DNA of 64,000 bases from NCBI RefSeq assembly GCF_014841215.1, contig NZ_JACYTR010000023.1, positions 1-64,000 on the forward strand. The letters are read 5' to 3'. Below are positions 16,404-24,351 of the stretch, piece by piece. Position 1 is the first letter of the stretch; every line of letters begins with the position of its first letter. The notes under the pieces are model-generated. The model saw nothing but the letters and a program-made list of their open reading frames with translations. It ran no database searches and had not been told where the DNA came from. The position numbers and the translations under genes were made by a program. This DNA is from Pseudomarimonas arenosa. Its GTDB lineage: Bacteria; Pseudomonadota; Gammaproteobacteria; Xanthomonadales; Xanthomonadaceae.

Positions 16404-18632
16404 TCAGTCTCCCCGCACGGCCGCAGCACCGGCAGTAATCGGCTGCAGCGCCCGGAACTGACTCTTGTACTGATCGGTGATCTCTTTGGCCTGATCGCCA
16501 TTGGTAATCACCTTCGGGGTGATCAGCACAATCAGCTCCTGGCGCACACTGGAATCGTTCTTCTTACCGAACAGGCCGCCGATCACCGGGATCTTGTGCA
16601 GGCCGGGGACGCCGGACGAGCCTTTCGAGTCGGTCTGCTTGATCAGGCCGCCGAGCAGCACGGTCTGGCCACTCTGCACGGCGATCTCGGTGCTGATGGT
16701 GTTCTGCGAGATTTGCGGGTTGCCGCCGGCGCCGACATCGCCTGGCGTGCTGTCTTCCTGCTCGATCTCCAGAAACACCAGCCCACCGGGATTGACCCGC
16801 GGGGTAACCGACAGCGTGATACCGGTCTGCAGATACTGAGTCGAGTTCACCGTGTTGTTATTGCCGTTGCCAAAATCGATCGAGGAAGAATTGATCGGAA
16901 TCGAGGCGCCTGAGTTGATCGAGGCCGCCTTGTTGTTCAGCACGACGAGGCTGGGCGCCGACAGCACCCGCACATTGCTCACCGAGTCAAGCAGGCTGAC
17001 GATGGCACCGGCATTGGGGCCGACAAAACTCCAACCGATACTGGAAGCATTGTTGCCTTCGAAGGCGACGGCGCCCTGGGTGTCGCCCCAGATATTGCGG
17101 TTGCGCGAAAGTTGTCCCGCGGCCTCGCCGAGGCCGCCGGCCACGGCATTCTCGAAGTAGTACTTAACACCATAGTTCAGGGTGTCGTTGAGCTGCACGG
17201 AGATGATCTGCGCTTCGATGGCCACCTGCAGCGGCACTACGTCCAGCCGCTCGATGACCCGCCGGATCGATTCCCATTGCGCCGCGGTGGCGCGCACGAT
17301 CAGCGAATTACCCTCTTCCACGGCAGAGAAGCGCACGTCACCGTCGCCACTGACTGACACATTGCCGCCGCCCGCTCCGCCCGCGCCACCCGCGCCACCG
17401 CCGGAACCACCAGCTCCACCGTCACCGCCGCCCGCTGACTTGTTGCCGCTGCGATCACTGCCGCGATTGCCGGTCATCGAGCTGATCCGCACCGGCTCAA
17501 GACCGGGCGCTACCGAGCCCGAACCACGCGAACCGGAGCTGCCGCTGCCGCCAAACACATCGCCCAATACCTGGGCCAGATCGGCCGCCTTGACGTTCTT
17601 GACGTCATAGACGTAGAGCCGTTGACCTGCTTCGCCACTACCCAGATCAAACCGCTCCAGCCACTCTTCCACCGTCTTCAGATACTTTGGCTGCGGCGTA
17701 ATCACCATCACGCCATTGATGCCTTCCAGCGGCATGAAACGGAACATGCCAGCCAGCGGGGTATTGCTACCCTCACCAAAAATCTTCTCCAGTTCGCCGA
17801 CCACCGCACTGGCCTCGGCCTGTTGCAGGGAGAACATGCCAACCGACATGCCGGCCAGCCAGTCGACATCGAACACATCGACCGTCTGCAGATAGTTCTC
17901 CAGCTCAGCCTGGGTACCGGCGAGGACAATCAGATTACGCGCTGGGTCAACACTGATGACCGCTTCCGGCTTGGCGTAAGGCTTGAGCACCTTCTCCATT
18001 TCCATCGCCGAAATGAATTTCAGCGGTACCGCGCGCACCTCATAGCCGCGTGCCGTATTCACCGGACCGGTTCTCGGGGTGAGATTGCCGGGCAGGGCCT
18101 GACCGATCGGCAGGATGGTGTAGCGCCCATCCTGCCAGACCAAGGTGGCGTTGTTCCAACGCAGCAGCATTTCCAGGATTGATAGCGCTTGGTCACCGCG
18201 CAAAGGTTTGGCCGTGGAAAAGGTGACCTGGCCACTGACGCCCGGCGCAATCACGTAGTTCTGTTGCAGGATCTCGCCGAGAATGGTCTTGATCACGGCA
18301 TGCAACGACTCGCCTTCGAAATTGAAGGTGACCTCGCCCACCGCGCCGGCCGCCGGCGGCACCTTGCTGGAGGCCGACTCATTAATGAAGGTGCCGCTGC
18401 CACTATGTTCGGTGGGAATGTCGCTGGCCGGCTGGCCAGCATCGTTGCTGCCCAACAGCTCGGCTTCCTGCTCGCGCACCGGCCCTTGTCCACCGACTGG
18501 GTCAGCGAAGATCGACCGACCTTCCATGGCCAGGCCGACACCGGGATCTTGCCGGGTTGTGGCGCATCCGCTGAGGGCGACGATGGCCGCCAGCATTAAC
18601 GTGGTGTGCAACTTCACTCCGATCTCCTTCAT
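16404..18632 (-). CDS. gspD: type II secretion system secretin (lipoprotein type)
   Basis: A 742-residue outer-membrane secretin, the gated channel through which folded proteins leave. The signal peptide ends in a lipobox (ALSGC), as in XpsD of Xanthomonas, so the protein can be lipidated without a separate pilotin. After a low-complexity linker the N0 domain begins near residue 100 (VTFNFEGESLHAVIKTILGE). N1-N3 repeats follow, then the secretin core with VPLQVAIEAQIISVQLND and the conserved VLSAPSLVVLNNKAA and VGQTVLLGGLIKQ-like regions (VQSGQTVLLGGL). A Gly/Ser-rich insert of about 70 residues (about 370-440) sits in the N3 region. The ATG at 18632 overlaps the small lipoprotein stop as ATGA. 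Confidence 0.95.
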   Translation of the reverse strand: MKEIGVKLHTTLMLAAIVALSGCATTRQDPGVGLAMEGRSIFADPVGGQGPVREQEAELLGSNDAGQPASDIPTEHSGSGTFINESASSKVPPAAGAVGEVTFNFEGESLHAVIKTILGEILQQNYVIAPGVSGQVTFSTAKPLRGDQALSILEMLLRWNNATLVWQDGRYTILPIGQALPGNLTPRTGPVNTARGYEVRAVPLKFISAMEMEKVLKPYAKPEAVISVDPARNLIVLAGTQAELENYLQTVDVFDVDWLAGMSVGMFSLQQAEASAVVGELEKIFGEGSNTPLAGMFRFMPLEGINGVMVITPQPKYLKTVEEWLERFDLGSGEAGQRLYVYDVKNVKAADLAQVLGDVFGGSGSSGSRGSGSVAPGLEPVRISSMTGNRGSDRSGNKSAGGGDGGAGGSGGGAGGAGGAGGGNVSVSGDGDVRFSAVEEGNSLIVRATAAQWESIRRVIERLDVVPLQVAIEAQIISVQLNDTLNYGVKYYFENAVAGGLGEAAGQLSRNRNIWGDTQGAVAFEGNNASSIGWSFVGPNAGAIVSLLDSVSNVRVLSAPSLVVLNNKAASINSGASIPINSSSIDFGNGNNNTVNSTQYLQTGITLSVTPRVNPGGLVFLEIEQEDSTPGDVGAGGNPQISQNTISTEIAVQSGQTVLLGGLIKQTDSKGSSGVPGLHKIPVIGGLFGKKNDSSVRQELIVLITPKVITNGDQAKEITDQYKSQFRALQPITAGAAAVRGD

Positions 18633-18877
18633 TCGCCACGCTCCGCTTTTTGGGCGCGCTCGGCCTCTTCCCGCAGTAGGCGACGGCGCTCTTCAATCAG
18701 CCGACGGCGTTCTTCTATCAGCTGACGCATTTCCTCAGCCTTCAACTTGGCCGCTGCTTCGTCAGCAACATCGGCAGACAGATTCTGTTGCTCGGATGCC
18801 GCGTGGCAGCAACCGCCTAGGGAAGCAACGGCCCCAAGCAACAACGTGGTGTGCAGCTTCACTCCGATCTCCTTCAT
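18629..18877 (-). CDS. chimeric small lipoprotein between gspN and gspD
   Basis: An 82-residue predicted lipoprotein. Its first 12 residues (MKEIGVKLHTTL) are identical to the start of GspD, and it has its own lipobox (SLGGC). Its last part (IEERRRLLREEAERAQ, then KAERGE) is nearly identical to the C-terminus of the preceding GspN. In DNA, about 110 bp around the gspN stop/start junction (18844-18952) recur around its own stop (18599-18710). Both copies keep the ATGA overlap. This is what a tandem duplication of the gspN-end/gspD-start segment would leave. The C-terminal half is a charged helix that could form a coiled coil. Function unknown; it may bind where the GspN tail binds, or be neutral. 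Confidence 0.75.
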   Translation of the reverse strand: MKEIGVKLHTTLLLGAVASLGGCCHAASEQQNLSADVADEAAAKLKAEEMRQLIEERRRLIEERRRLLREEAERAQKAERGE

Positions 18878-19620
18878 TCGCCACGCTCCGCTTTGGCGCG
18901 TTCGGCCTCTTCACGCAACTGGCGGCGACGCTCTTCAATGCGTCGACGAATCTGTTCAGCCCGTGACTCCGGTGTTTCGGCGCCGGCATCGTTGGCCTCA
19001 TTCGCCGCATGCTGCTGTTCTTTCTCGGGGTTGGCGCCGGTATTCGAAGCCTGGGCACTGGCACTCGATTGCGGGATCGACACCGGGGTCGGCGGCTCGC
19101 CACCCTGACCATCAAACACCCGCAAATCCAGCCCCGAGCGCCCGCCCGGGCCCTCAAAGACCGCGCTGCGCGGCGTCAGTTCCACCAATCGCCAGGCTGA
19201 TTGATCGCCTTCCAGCGACTTGCCGACCCGCACCGGCGTTGCTTTCTTGGTGTTGGGATCGGTGACAATGGCGAGTTGGTCGTTCTTGGTGATGATGATG
19301 CTGGTAACCACCACATTCAGCGGCACGGACTCCACCGGCCCGGCCTTGTCATCCGGCGCCGCCTCTTCCGGCGGAATGGGTCGACGATCGGGATTGAACA
19401 ATGGGCGCTCGCCAATCATGGCGAAACGTTCCAGCTGCTCGATGCCGGCCTGATTGCGTTCCAGTCGAACCGCTGGCACGTCAGACGGTTCGATGGCCTG
19501 ATCGGGGTGCAGCGAATAGCGCGCGCCGAGACCACTGTAGACCACCACGGTGGTGCCCACCGACCAGGTCAGAAACGTGAGCGCAACGGTGCGTTGAATC
19601 AGTTGCCGACTGTCGCTCAT
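18874..19620 (-). CDS. xpsN: type II secretion system protein N (GspC-like)
   Basis: A 248-residue inner-membrane protein: one membrane segment (about residues 10-30), a periplasmic HR-like domain (about 85-165, with VTSIIITKNDQLAIVTD), then a Pro/Ser linker and a highly charged helical tail. In Xanthomonas the gene at this position is xpsN, whose product does the GspC job of linking the inner-membrane platform (L, M) to the secretin D. There is no PDZ domain; the C-terminus is the Glu/Arg-rich helix also found in the next small gene. The start overlaps the end of gspM as ATGA. Confidence 0.8.
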   Translation of the reverse strand: MSDSRQLIQRTVALTFLTWSVGTTVVVYSGLGARYSLHPDQAIEPSDVPAVRLERNQAGIEQLERFAMIGERPLFNPDRRPIPPEEAAPDDKAGPVESVPLNVVVTSIIITKNDQLAIVTDPNTKKATPVRVGKSLEGDQSAWRLVELTPRSAVFEGPGGRSGLDLRVFDGQGGEPPTPVSIPQSSASAQASNTGANPEKEQQHAANEANDAGAETPESRAEQIRRRIEERRRQLREEAERAKAERGE

Positions 19621-20228
19621 GCCTTGCCCTTTTCAAGCGCCTTGCGCAGGTAGCCGTAGACGTCGAAGCTGATATCGATCACCCCTTGCTGGGCCTGGTT
19701 GCGGCCGCGTTGCGCAAACTGGCGCCGACTGCTGACCACAAAGTCGCTGAGGAACAGCCGCGGGCTCTCGGTCTCCAGGCCGTGTAGCACCGGGGTCAGA
19801 TACTCAAGTTCACAGCGCAGCCTGACTTTCACTGTCACCCGCTCAAACGGCTCTTCGGTCTGGCCGCGGTACGGCGTCCGGCTGATCACCGTGCAGGCTG
19901 GGCCGGCACTCTGTGCGTCAACCAGGTTCTGCAGCCGCTGGATCAGACTCGAGGCTGCCAGATCGAAGTTTTCCTCAGCGAGGAACTCAGGGTTGGACGC
20001 TTCGAACTCACGCACTTCCAACAAGCGCTGCTCGATCAGGCTGCGCTGCTGCGCGATGTGGCGGAACTTGGCTTCCTGGTCGCGCGCCTCGATCAGGTCC
20101 TCACGCGCCTCCAGGAAGGGCGCGGTGAACCACCAGTGCACGCCGAGCAGATAGATCAGTGCCAGGGCCAGCCCCAGCAGCAGCAGCGCGTAAGCGCGGC
20201 TGCGCGGCGTATTGCTCGGAAGATTCAC
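19617..20228 (-). CDS. gspM: type II secretion system protein M
   Basis: A 203-residue bitopic inner-membrane protein. A hydrophobic helix (about residues 13-33, YALLLLGLALALIYLLGVHW) is followed by a coiled-coil stretch (AREDLIEARDQEAKFRHIAQ) and a periplasmic ferredoxin-like domain. GspM pairs with GspL in the assembly platform. The start is GTG at 20228, overlapping the gspL stop by GTGA. Assignment rests on topology and position between L and N; the family is poorly conserved in sequence. Confidence 0.85.
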   Translation of the reverse strand: MNLPSNTPRSRAYALLLLGLALALIYLLGVHWWFTAPFLEAREDLIEARDQEAKFRHIAQQRSLIEQRLLEVREFEASNPEFLAEENFDLAASSLIQRLQNLVDAQSAGPACTVISRTPYRGQTEEPFERVTVKVRLRCELEYLTPVLHGLETESPRLFLSDFVVSSRRQFAQRGRNQAQQGVIDISFDVYGYLRKALEKGKA

Positions 20229-21355
20229 GGCTGATCTCCATGCGGCGCGTATTCTGCCGTCAGCGTGGCGCGATCCTTACCACTGCGGGGATCGGGCTGT
20301 ATCGCACCGGCCAGGGCCGCATTGCGCAGCATCGGTGTCTTCTGCAGCAGTTCGACCAGCTTGGCCGCAGAGCCACTCTGGACGGTGACACTTAGCACAT
20401 CGTTACTGAATGCCATCCGTTCGACAAAGGTATCGTCCGGCAGGGTGTCGGTGAGCAGACGCAACAACTCGACCACGGAGGGTCGCTGGCGGCGCTGCTC
20501 AGCCAGGAAGTTGGCGCCCTCGGCCGCGGATTCCAACGAGCTGCGCAGCTTGCCTGCCGAACGCGCATACTCACGCTGCGTCTCCACGTCCGCCTCGATG
20601 GCTTGCACCGCCTGGCGTCGATTCTCGACCACCTGTGCCATCGACAACAGCAACAGAATCACCGCCGTCGAGACTAGCAAGATATTAATGAGCATCGGAC
20701 GCGGATCGCGCACGCGACGCTTGCCTTCCGGCAGCAGATTGAACCCGATCCGATGCTCGTTGCGTTGTACGTCAATGGCATCGAGGGTGAGCGACTGCGC
20801 ACCGATCGATCGCAGCATCGATTGCAACTGCTCGCGCGGCACGACAGCCAGTTCCACTTCAACCATCTTGGCCCCCGGCGCCAGCTTGCCTAGTTTGCAG
20901 TCGAACTCGACCTGGTCGGCACGAAACGGGGTTTGGCGGTCAATCTCGTAGCCCACCATGGTCCTGACATTGGCGGCTGCCGCCACCGGCAGACTGAGGC
21001 GGCGCAGCAGCACTTGGCGTTCGGCCAGCAAGGCGACGCGCGGCAGGCGCTGCTCCGATTCACCAAGCAAGGCAGACAGATCGAGCCCGCTGTCGTCCAA
21101 CTGCTCGGCGCTGAAGGTCGCCAGTTCGACTGCGCCATCGGCGCCACGCCGCAACACTTTCACGCCATCGGCGTGAGCAACCAGCTGGATCTCCGCCTCC
21201 TGCCCGGTCAGCAGGGCTTGTAGCCGCTGCGGCAGGCAGGCCCGCAGCTCGCCCCACCACCAGTTCAGGAACGCGGGCAGCGGTGACTGTGTATAGCGTG
21301 TCCGCAGGCGCACCAAGAACGGCGTCAAAGCGTCGGCAAATGGTATTGAACTCAA
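20225..21355 (-). CDS. gspL: type II secretion system protein L
   Basis: A 376-residue protein: a cytoplasmic actin-like domain (about residues 40-235) that recruits the ATPase GspE, one membrane helix (about 250-270, LINILLVSTAVILLLLSMAQ), and a periplasmic coiled coil plus a PilN-like domain (ELLRLLTDTLPDDTFVERMA). The open frame runs far upstream into gspK, but the real start is probably the TTG at 21355, which has GAGG eight bases before it and lies 10 bp after the gspK stop. Length then fits XpsL. Weak TTG initiation may keep L low relative to its neighbours. Confidence 0.85.
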   Translation of the reverse strand: MSSIPFADALTPFLVRLRTRYTQSPLPAFLNWWWGELRACLPQRLQALLTGQEAEIQLVAHADGVKVLRRGADGAVELATFSAEQLDDSGLDLSALLGESEQRLPRVALLAERQVLLRRLSLPVAAAANVRTMVGYEIDRQTPFRADQVEFDCKLGKLAPGAKMVEVELAVVPREQLQSMLRSIGAQSLTLDAIDVQRNEHRIGFNLLPEGKRRVRDPRPMLINILLVSTAVILLLLSMAQVVENRRQAVQAIEADVETQREYARSAGKLRSSLESAAEGANFLAEQRRQRPSVVELLRLLTDTLPDDTFVERMAFSNDVLSVTVQSGSAAKLVELLQKTPMLRNAALAGAIQPDPRSGKDRATLTAEYAPHGDQP

Positions 21356-21365
21356 GGATTTAGCC

Positions 21366-22253
21366 TCAAAGCTGAGTGCCGTCCTGCCAACGCAGGGCGG
21401 TAAACGCGAGCCCCGACGACGGGGCACCGCCGAGCCGCACCACGGCGTCCAGCTCTGCCCAGGCGCCATTGTTGAGGCGAGCACGAGAGCGCACATTATA
21501 TGTGCCGCTTCCGGCCGCCACCACGAGTGGGGTGCCATCGGTGAGGGTGAGCGGCGGCAGGCCGCTGTTCGGGTCATACTGCCGCCGCGTGTCGACGGTG
21601 AACGCCGCCTGGTTGGGATCCATGCCGGGCAGCGCTCCCAACACGGCCGCGGGGGCGAATGCCGCGTTCGGCTGCGACAGGCCCGAGTAGAGGGTTAGAT
21701 GCGGCGCCAACCGGGAGTACAGGTCGTAGCTCACGCCACGCACCTGCTGCAACTCCGAAATCAGGTCGAACGGTGCATCCTTGGCGCCGTAGCTCAGCCC
21801 AAGGGCCTCGTAGTCATCGTCCTCAGCACCGCCCGGTGTGAGTAGATCATCGGTGTCGCGCCAGTCGGCCACCGCGGCTGCCAACTCATCGGCCTCGACC
21901 ATGTCCACGCCCATGCCCTGCAGAAAGCGCGAGAAGAAGGCCGGGTCAACGGCATTGAGATCGATCTTGCCGGACTCGTCGTGGATTTCGATTTCCACCT
22001 CAGCACCCTCAAACTGGAACTGATAGGCGCGTCCATCCGGTATCCAGCGCTGCAGCGGATCGGGCACGGCCAAGGCCATCACCGCCCGATGGATGCCGGC
22101 TTCGGCGGCGTAATGCGCCTTGGTGCCTTCGAACAAATGGCGCGCCTGCATACGCTCGCTGCGTGCCAGCACGGTAAAGGCTCCGAGCACGATGGCCAGC
22201 AAGGCGAGCAACCACATGACGATCAGCAAGGCGATGCCGCTCTGGCGACTCAT
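21366..22253 (-). CDS. gspK: type II secretion minor pseudopilin K
   Basis: A 295-residue minor pseudopilin that caps the pseudopilus tip. The prepilin leader is very short (MSRQSG, then IALLIVMWLLALLAIVLGAF). As is usual in GspK, position +5 lacks the Glu found in other pseudopilins. The large globular part contains the alpha-helical insert (DLNAVDPAFFSRFLQGMGVD and AVADWRDTDD) and acidic loops (GGAEDDDYEALG) that bind calcium in the family. Start and gspJ stop overlap as ATGA. Confidence 0.92.
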   Translation of the reverse strand: MSRQSGIALLIVMWLLALLAIVLGAFTVLARSERMQARHLFEGTKAHYAAEAGIHRAVMALAVPDPLQRWIPDGRAYQFQFEGAEVEIEIHDESGKIDLNAVDPAFFSRFLQGMGVDMVEADELAAAVADWRDTDDLLTPGGAEDDDYEALGLSYGAKDAPFDLISELQQVRGVSYDLYSRLAPHLTLYSGLSQPNAAFAPAAVLGALPGMDPNQAAFTVDTRRQYDPNSGLPPLTLTDGTPLVVAAGSGTYNVRSRARLNNGAWAELDAVVRLGGAPSSGLAFTALRWQDGTQL

Positions 22254-22969
22254 GGCGCCTGCCTCGCACGCGGATCGTTGGGCGCTCCGGCCCGACGAAT
22301 ATTGTCGAAACTCAAGGTGGCATTCTGCGCACCGGCCGGAATCGGCACTTCAAACGCCGGCCACTTGCGCGCATCACCCTGCGGAAACTCGACCAGCAGG
22401 CGAACGAAGGCCGGTAGCTGCCATGGCTCTTCCCAGTCGCTGGACCAGTCACTCAGCTCGCCTTCGATCACGCCGCGAAACTCGAATCGGGCGTCAGCCA
22501 GGCCGTCCATCAGCACCACCGGTTCGACATCGGCGGGAATGCCCTGCTCGGCGTCAAAACCGTTCAACTGCGAAAAGCGAAACTGCAAGCTATAGCCGTT
22601 GGCATCACGCACCAGGGCCAATTCCTGCACGTGCGCGCCACCACGCGACAGGTAGCCCGGCATGGGCGCCACAAAGCGCGCCGCATCGGCGCTGCCTTCA
22701 AAGCGTTTCTCGTTGAGGGCATCACCATCGCCAGGGCGTTCAAACGGCGTGATCATCACCTGCATGAACTGGCGACGCATGAAGCCCTGGGTGGCACGCA
22801 ACTCCTCGCTGCGCTCGATCAGCCGCTCACCGCTGGCGCTGGCCCGCGCTGCCACCCGCAGGCTACCGTAGGCCAGGGTGATGATCAGGCTCAGCAAGGC
22901 GACGCTGAGCAAGATTTCCAGCAAGGTGAAACCTGACTGAGCCGGCGTCGGGCGGGTGGGCGCGGTCAT
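22250..22969 (-). CDS. gspJ: type II secretion minor pseudopilin J
   Basis: A 239-residue minor pseudopilin. The N-terminal leader ends in Gly before FTLLEILLSVALLSLIITLA, with the conserved Glu at +5 of the mature protein. It should be processed by the prepilin peptidase GspO, which is not in this window. The globular domain has the usual I-J-K tip complex features (LAYGSLRVAARA, FMRRQFMQVMI). Start and gspI stop overlap as ATGA. Confidence 0.92.
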   Translation of the reverse strand: MTAPTRPTPAQSGFTLLEILLSVALLSLIITLAYGSLRVAARASASGERLIERSEELRATQGFMRRQFMQVMITPFERPGDGDALNEKRFEGSADAARFVAPMPGYLSRGGAHVQELALVRDANGYSLQFRFSQLNGFDAEQGIPADVEPVVLMDGLADARFEFRGVIEGELSDWSSDWEEPWQLPAFVRLLVEFPQGDARKWPAFEVPIPAGAQNATLSFDNIRRAGAPNDPRARQAP

Positions 22970-23457
22970 GGGTCTCGCCTATACATCGCGCGCAGCGTGG
23001 AGAACCGTGATCGCATCTCACGCTGACCGCGTTGCCATTCAATTTCCAAATCGACCCGCATCAGTTCCACCGACTGACCGAGACTGATCAGGTCTACCCC
23101 CTCCTCCTCCAACAGGTAGGGAGTGACATTGACGTACCAGCGATATCCATGTTCGAACTCGCCGCTGTACTCGCCCTCCTCCAACGGCTCGACCGCGCCC
23201 AGGTTATCCAGCACAGTCTGGGCCAGTAGGGCAGCATGGGTCTGCTCCGCCGAGATCCGGCTTTGATTCATGGCACCGCTGAGTGCCTGCATCGAAAGCC
23301 CCAGGCCCAACGCCAGAACCGCTAGTGCAGCAACCACCTCCAACAAGGTGAAACCTTGCTGGGCGGCGGTGGCCGCGGGCTGATGGTGGCGAGAAAGCAT
23401 GCGCATGAAGGGATTGACAAGATTCGTAACTGCAAGTTCAGTCTGGGGAGCCGGCAT
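22966..23457 (-). CDS. gspI: type II secretion minor pseudopilin I
   Basis: A 163-residue minor pseudopilin with QQG before FTLLEVVAALAVLALGLGL, so a prepilin with Glu at +5. The leader is long (about 35-40 residues) if translation begins at ATG 23457, which is preceded by GAGGTG with good spacing. ATG codons at 23406 and 23400 would give a normal-length leader but lack a ribosome-binding site. The chosen start overlaps the end of gspH by 20 bp. Confidence 0.88.
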   Translation of the reverse strand: MPAPQTELAVTNLVNPFMRMLSRHHQPAATAAQQGFTLLEVVAALAVLALGLGLSMQALSGAMNQSRISAEQTHAALLAQTVLDNLGAVEPLEEGEYSGEFEHGYRWYVNVTPYLLEEEGVDLISLGQSVELMRVDLEIEWQRGQREMRSRFSTLRAMYRRDP

Positions 23458-23920
23458 GCATACGCACCTCACCGGTCAACCAGGAGACATCGATGCGCCA
23501 GACAGCCTCGCCACGGATGACTTCGACATGGCCGCCGGTGGACGCGCCGTCAGGGAAAAAGCGAATTCGTGCAACCCCCTCTTCCACCACTTCCTGCGCG
23601 GCGGTGGTCATCGCCAGCTCCATTTCCTTGGGCAGCTCGACCCAGTCGCGATCGGCTGCCTGATAAGCACGCCGCTCGACATCCAAGGTCAGAAATTGCG
23701 GTTCGCGCTTAACTATGGCTTGCGTTCTGGTGTAGCGCAGTGCGGCGACAAGATCCTTTGAGGCAGCTCTGACCCGAGCCTGCGCCATGCCACCGGTGGT
23801 GACCGAAGCCACCACGACCGTCAACACGGCGAGCATCATCACCACCACCACCACTTCGACCAGGGTGAAGCCTCTGGAGTGACGCGGTGCCGCGCTACGG
23901 TGGTGGCGGATGTGAATCAA
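23438..23920 (-). CDS. gspH: type II secretion minor pseudopilin H
   Basis: A 160-residue minor pseudopilin. The leader ends HSRG and is followed by FTLVEVVVVVMMLAVLTVVV with Glu at +5. The C-terminal domain (about residues 55-160) has the beta-rich GspH/FimT pattern, including RIRFFPDGASTGGHVEV. The frame starts at TTG 23920, overlapping the gspG stop as TTGA; no ATG fits between, so a weak start is likely real. Confidence 0.88.
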   Translation of the reverse strand: MIHIRHHRSAAPRHSRGFTLVEVVVVVMMLAVLTVVVASVTTGGMAQARVRAASKDLVAALRYTRTQAIVKREPQFLTLDVERRAYQAADRDWVELPKEMELAMTTAAQEVVEEGVARIRFFPDGASTGGHVEVIRGEAVWRIDVSWLTGEVRMHAGSPD

Positions 23921-24348
23921 GGACTGAAGACGATATCGCGGTTGTAGCTGTCGCCGCCGGGCTTGCGATCCTTGCCATAGCTGACCAGATCAAACTTGCC
24001 ACTCTGACCCGGCACGCGATACTCGAACTGGTTGTTCCAGGGGTCTTTCAGCTCGCTCTCTTTCGAGTACGGGCCCAGCCAGCTGGAGGCATTGCCCGGC
24101 TGTGAGATCAGGTCCTGCAGCTGACTGGGCAGCTCGCCGGTGTCCTGTTCGTAGCTGTCGATCTTCGCCGCCAGCGTCTGCAGTTGCGACTCGGCCAGCT
24201 TGTAGTCGGCGCGATCCTTGTTGCCAAAGATACGGCCGGCGACGATGGTGCCGATCAGGGCAATGATGCCGACCACGATCAGAATTTCGATCAAGGTAAA
24301 GCCAGCCTGACGGCCGCGGGTTTTCACAGCAAAGCGTTTTGAGTTCAT
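23917..24348 (-). CDS. gspG: type II secretion major pseudopilin G
   Basis: A 143-residue major pseudopilin, the repeating subunit of the pseudopilus piston. QAG precedes FTLIEILIVVGIIALIGTIV with Glu at +5. The core helix and the C-terminal KDPWNNQFEYRVPGQSGKFD, LVSYGKDRKPGGD region, with its calcium-binding loop, are standard for GspG. The ATG at 24348 lies 3 bp after the gspF stop. Confidence 0.96.
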   Translation of the reverse strand: MNSKRFAVKTRGRQAGFTLIEILIVVGIIALIGTIVAGRIFGNKDRADYKLAESQLQTLAAKIDSYEQDTGELPSQLQDLISQPGNASSWLGPYSKESELKDPWNNQFEYRVPGQSGKFDLVSYGKDRKPGGDSYNRDIVFSP

Positions 24349-24351
24349 GCG

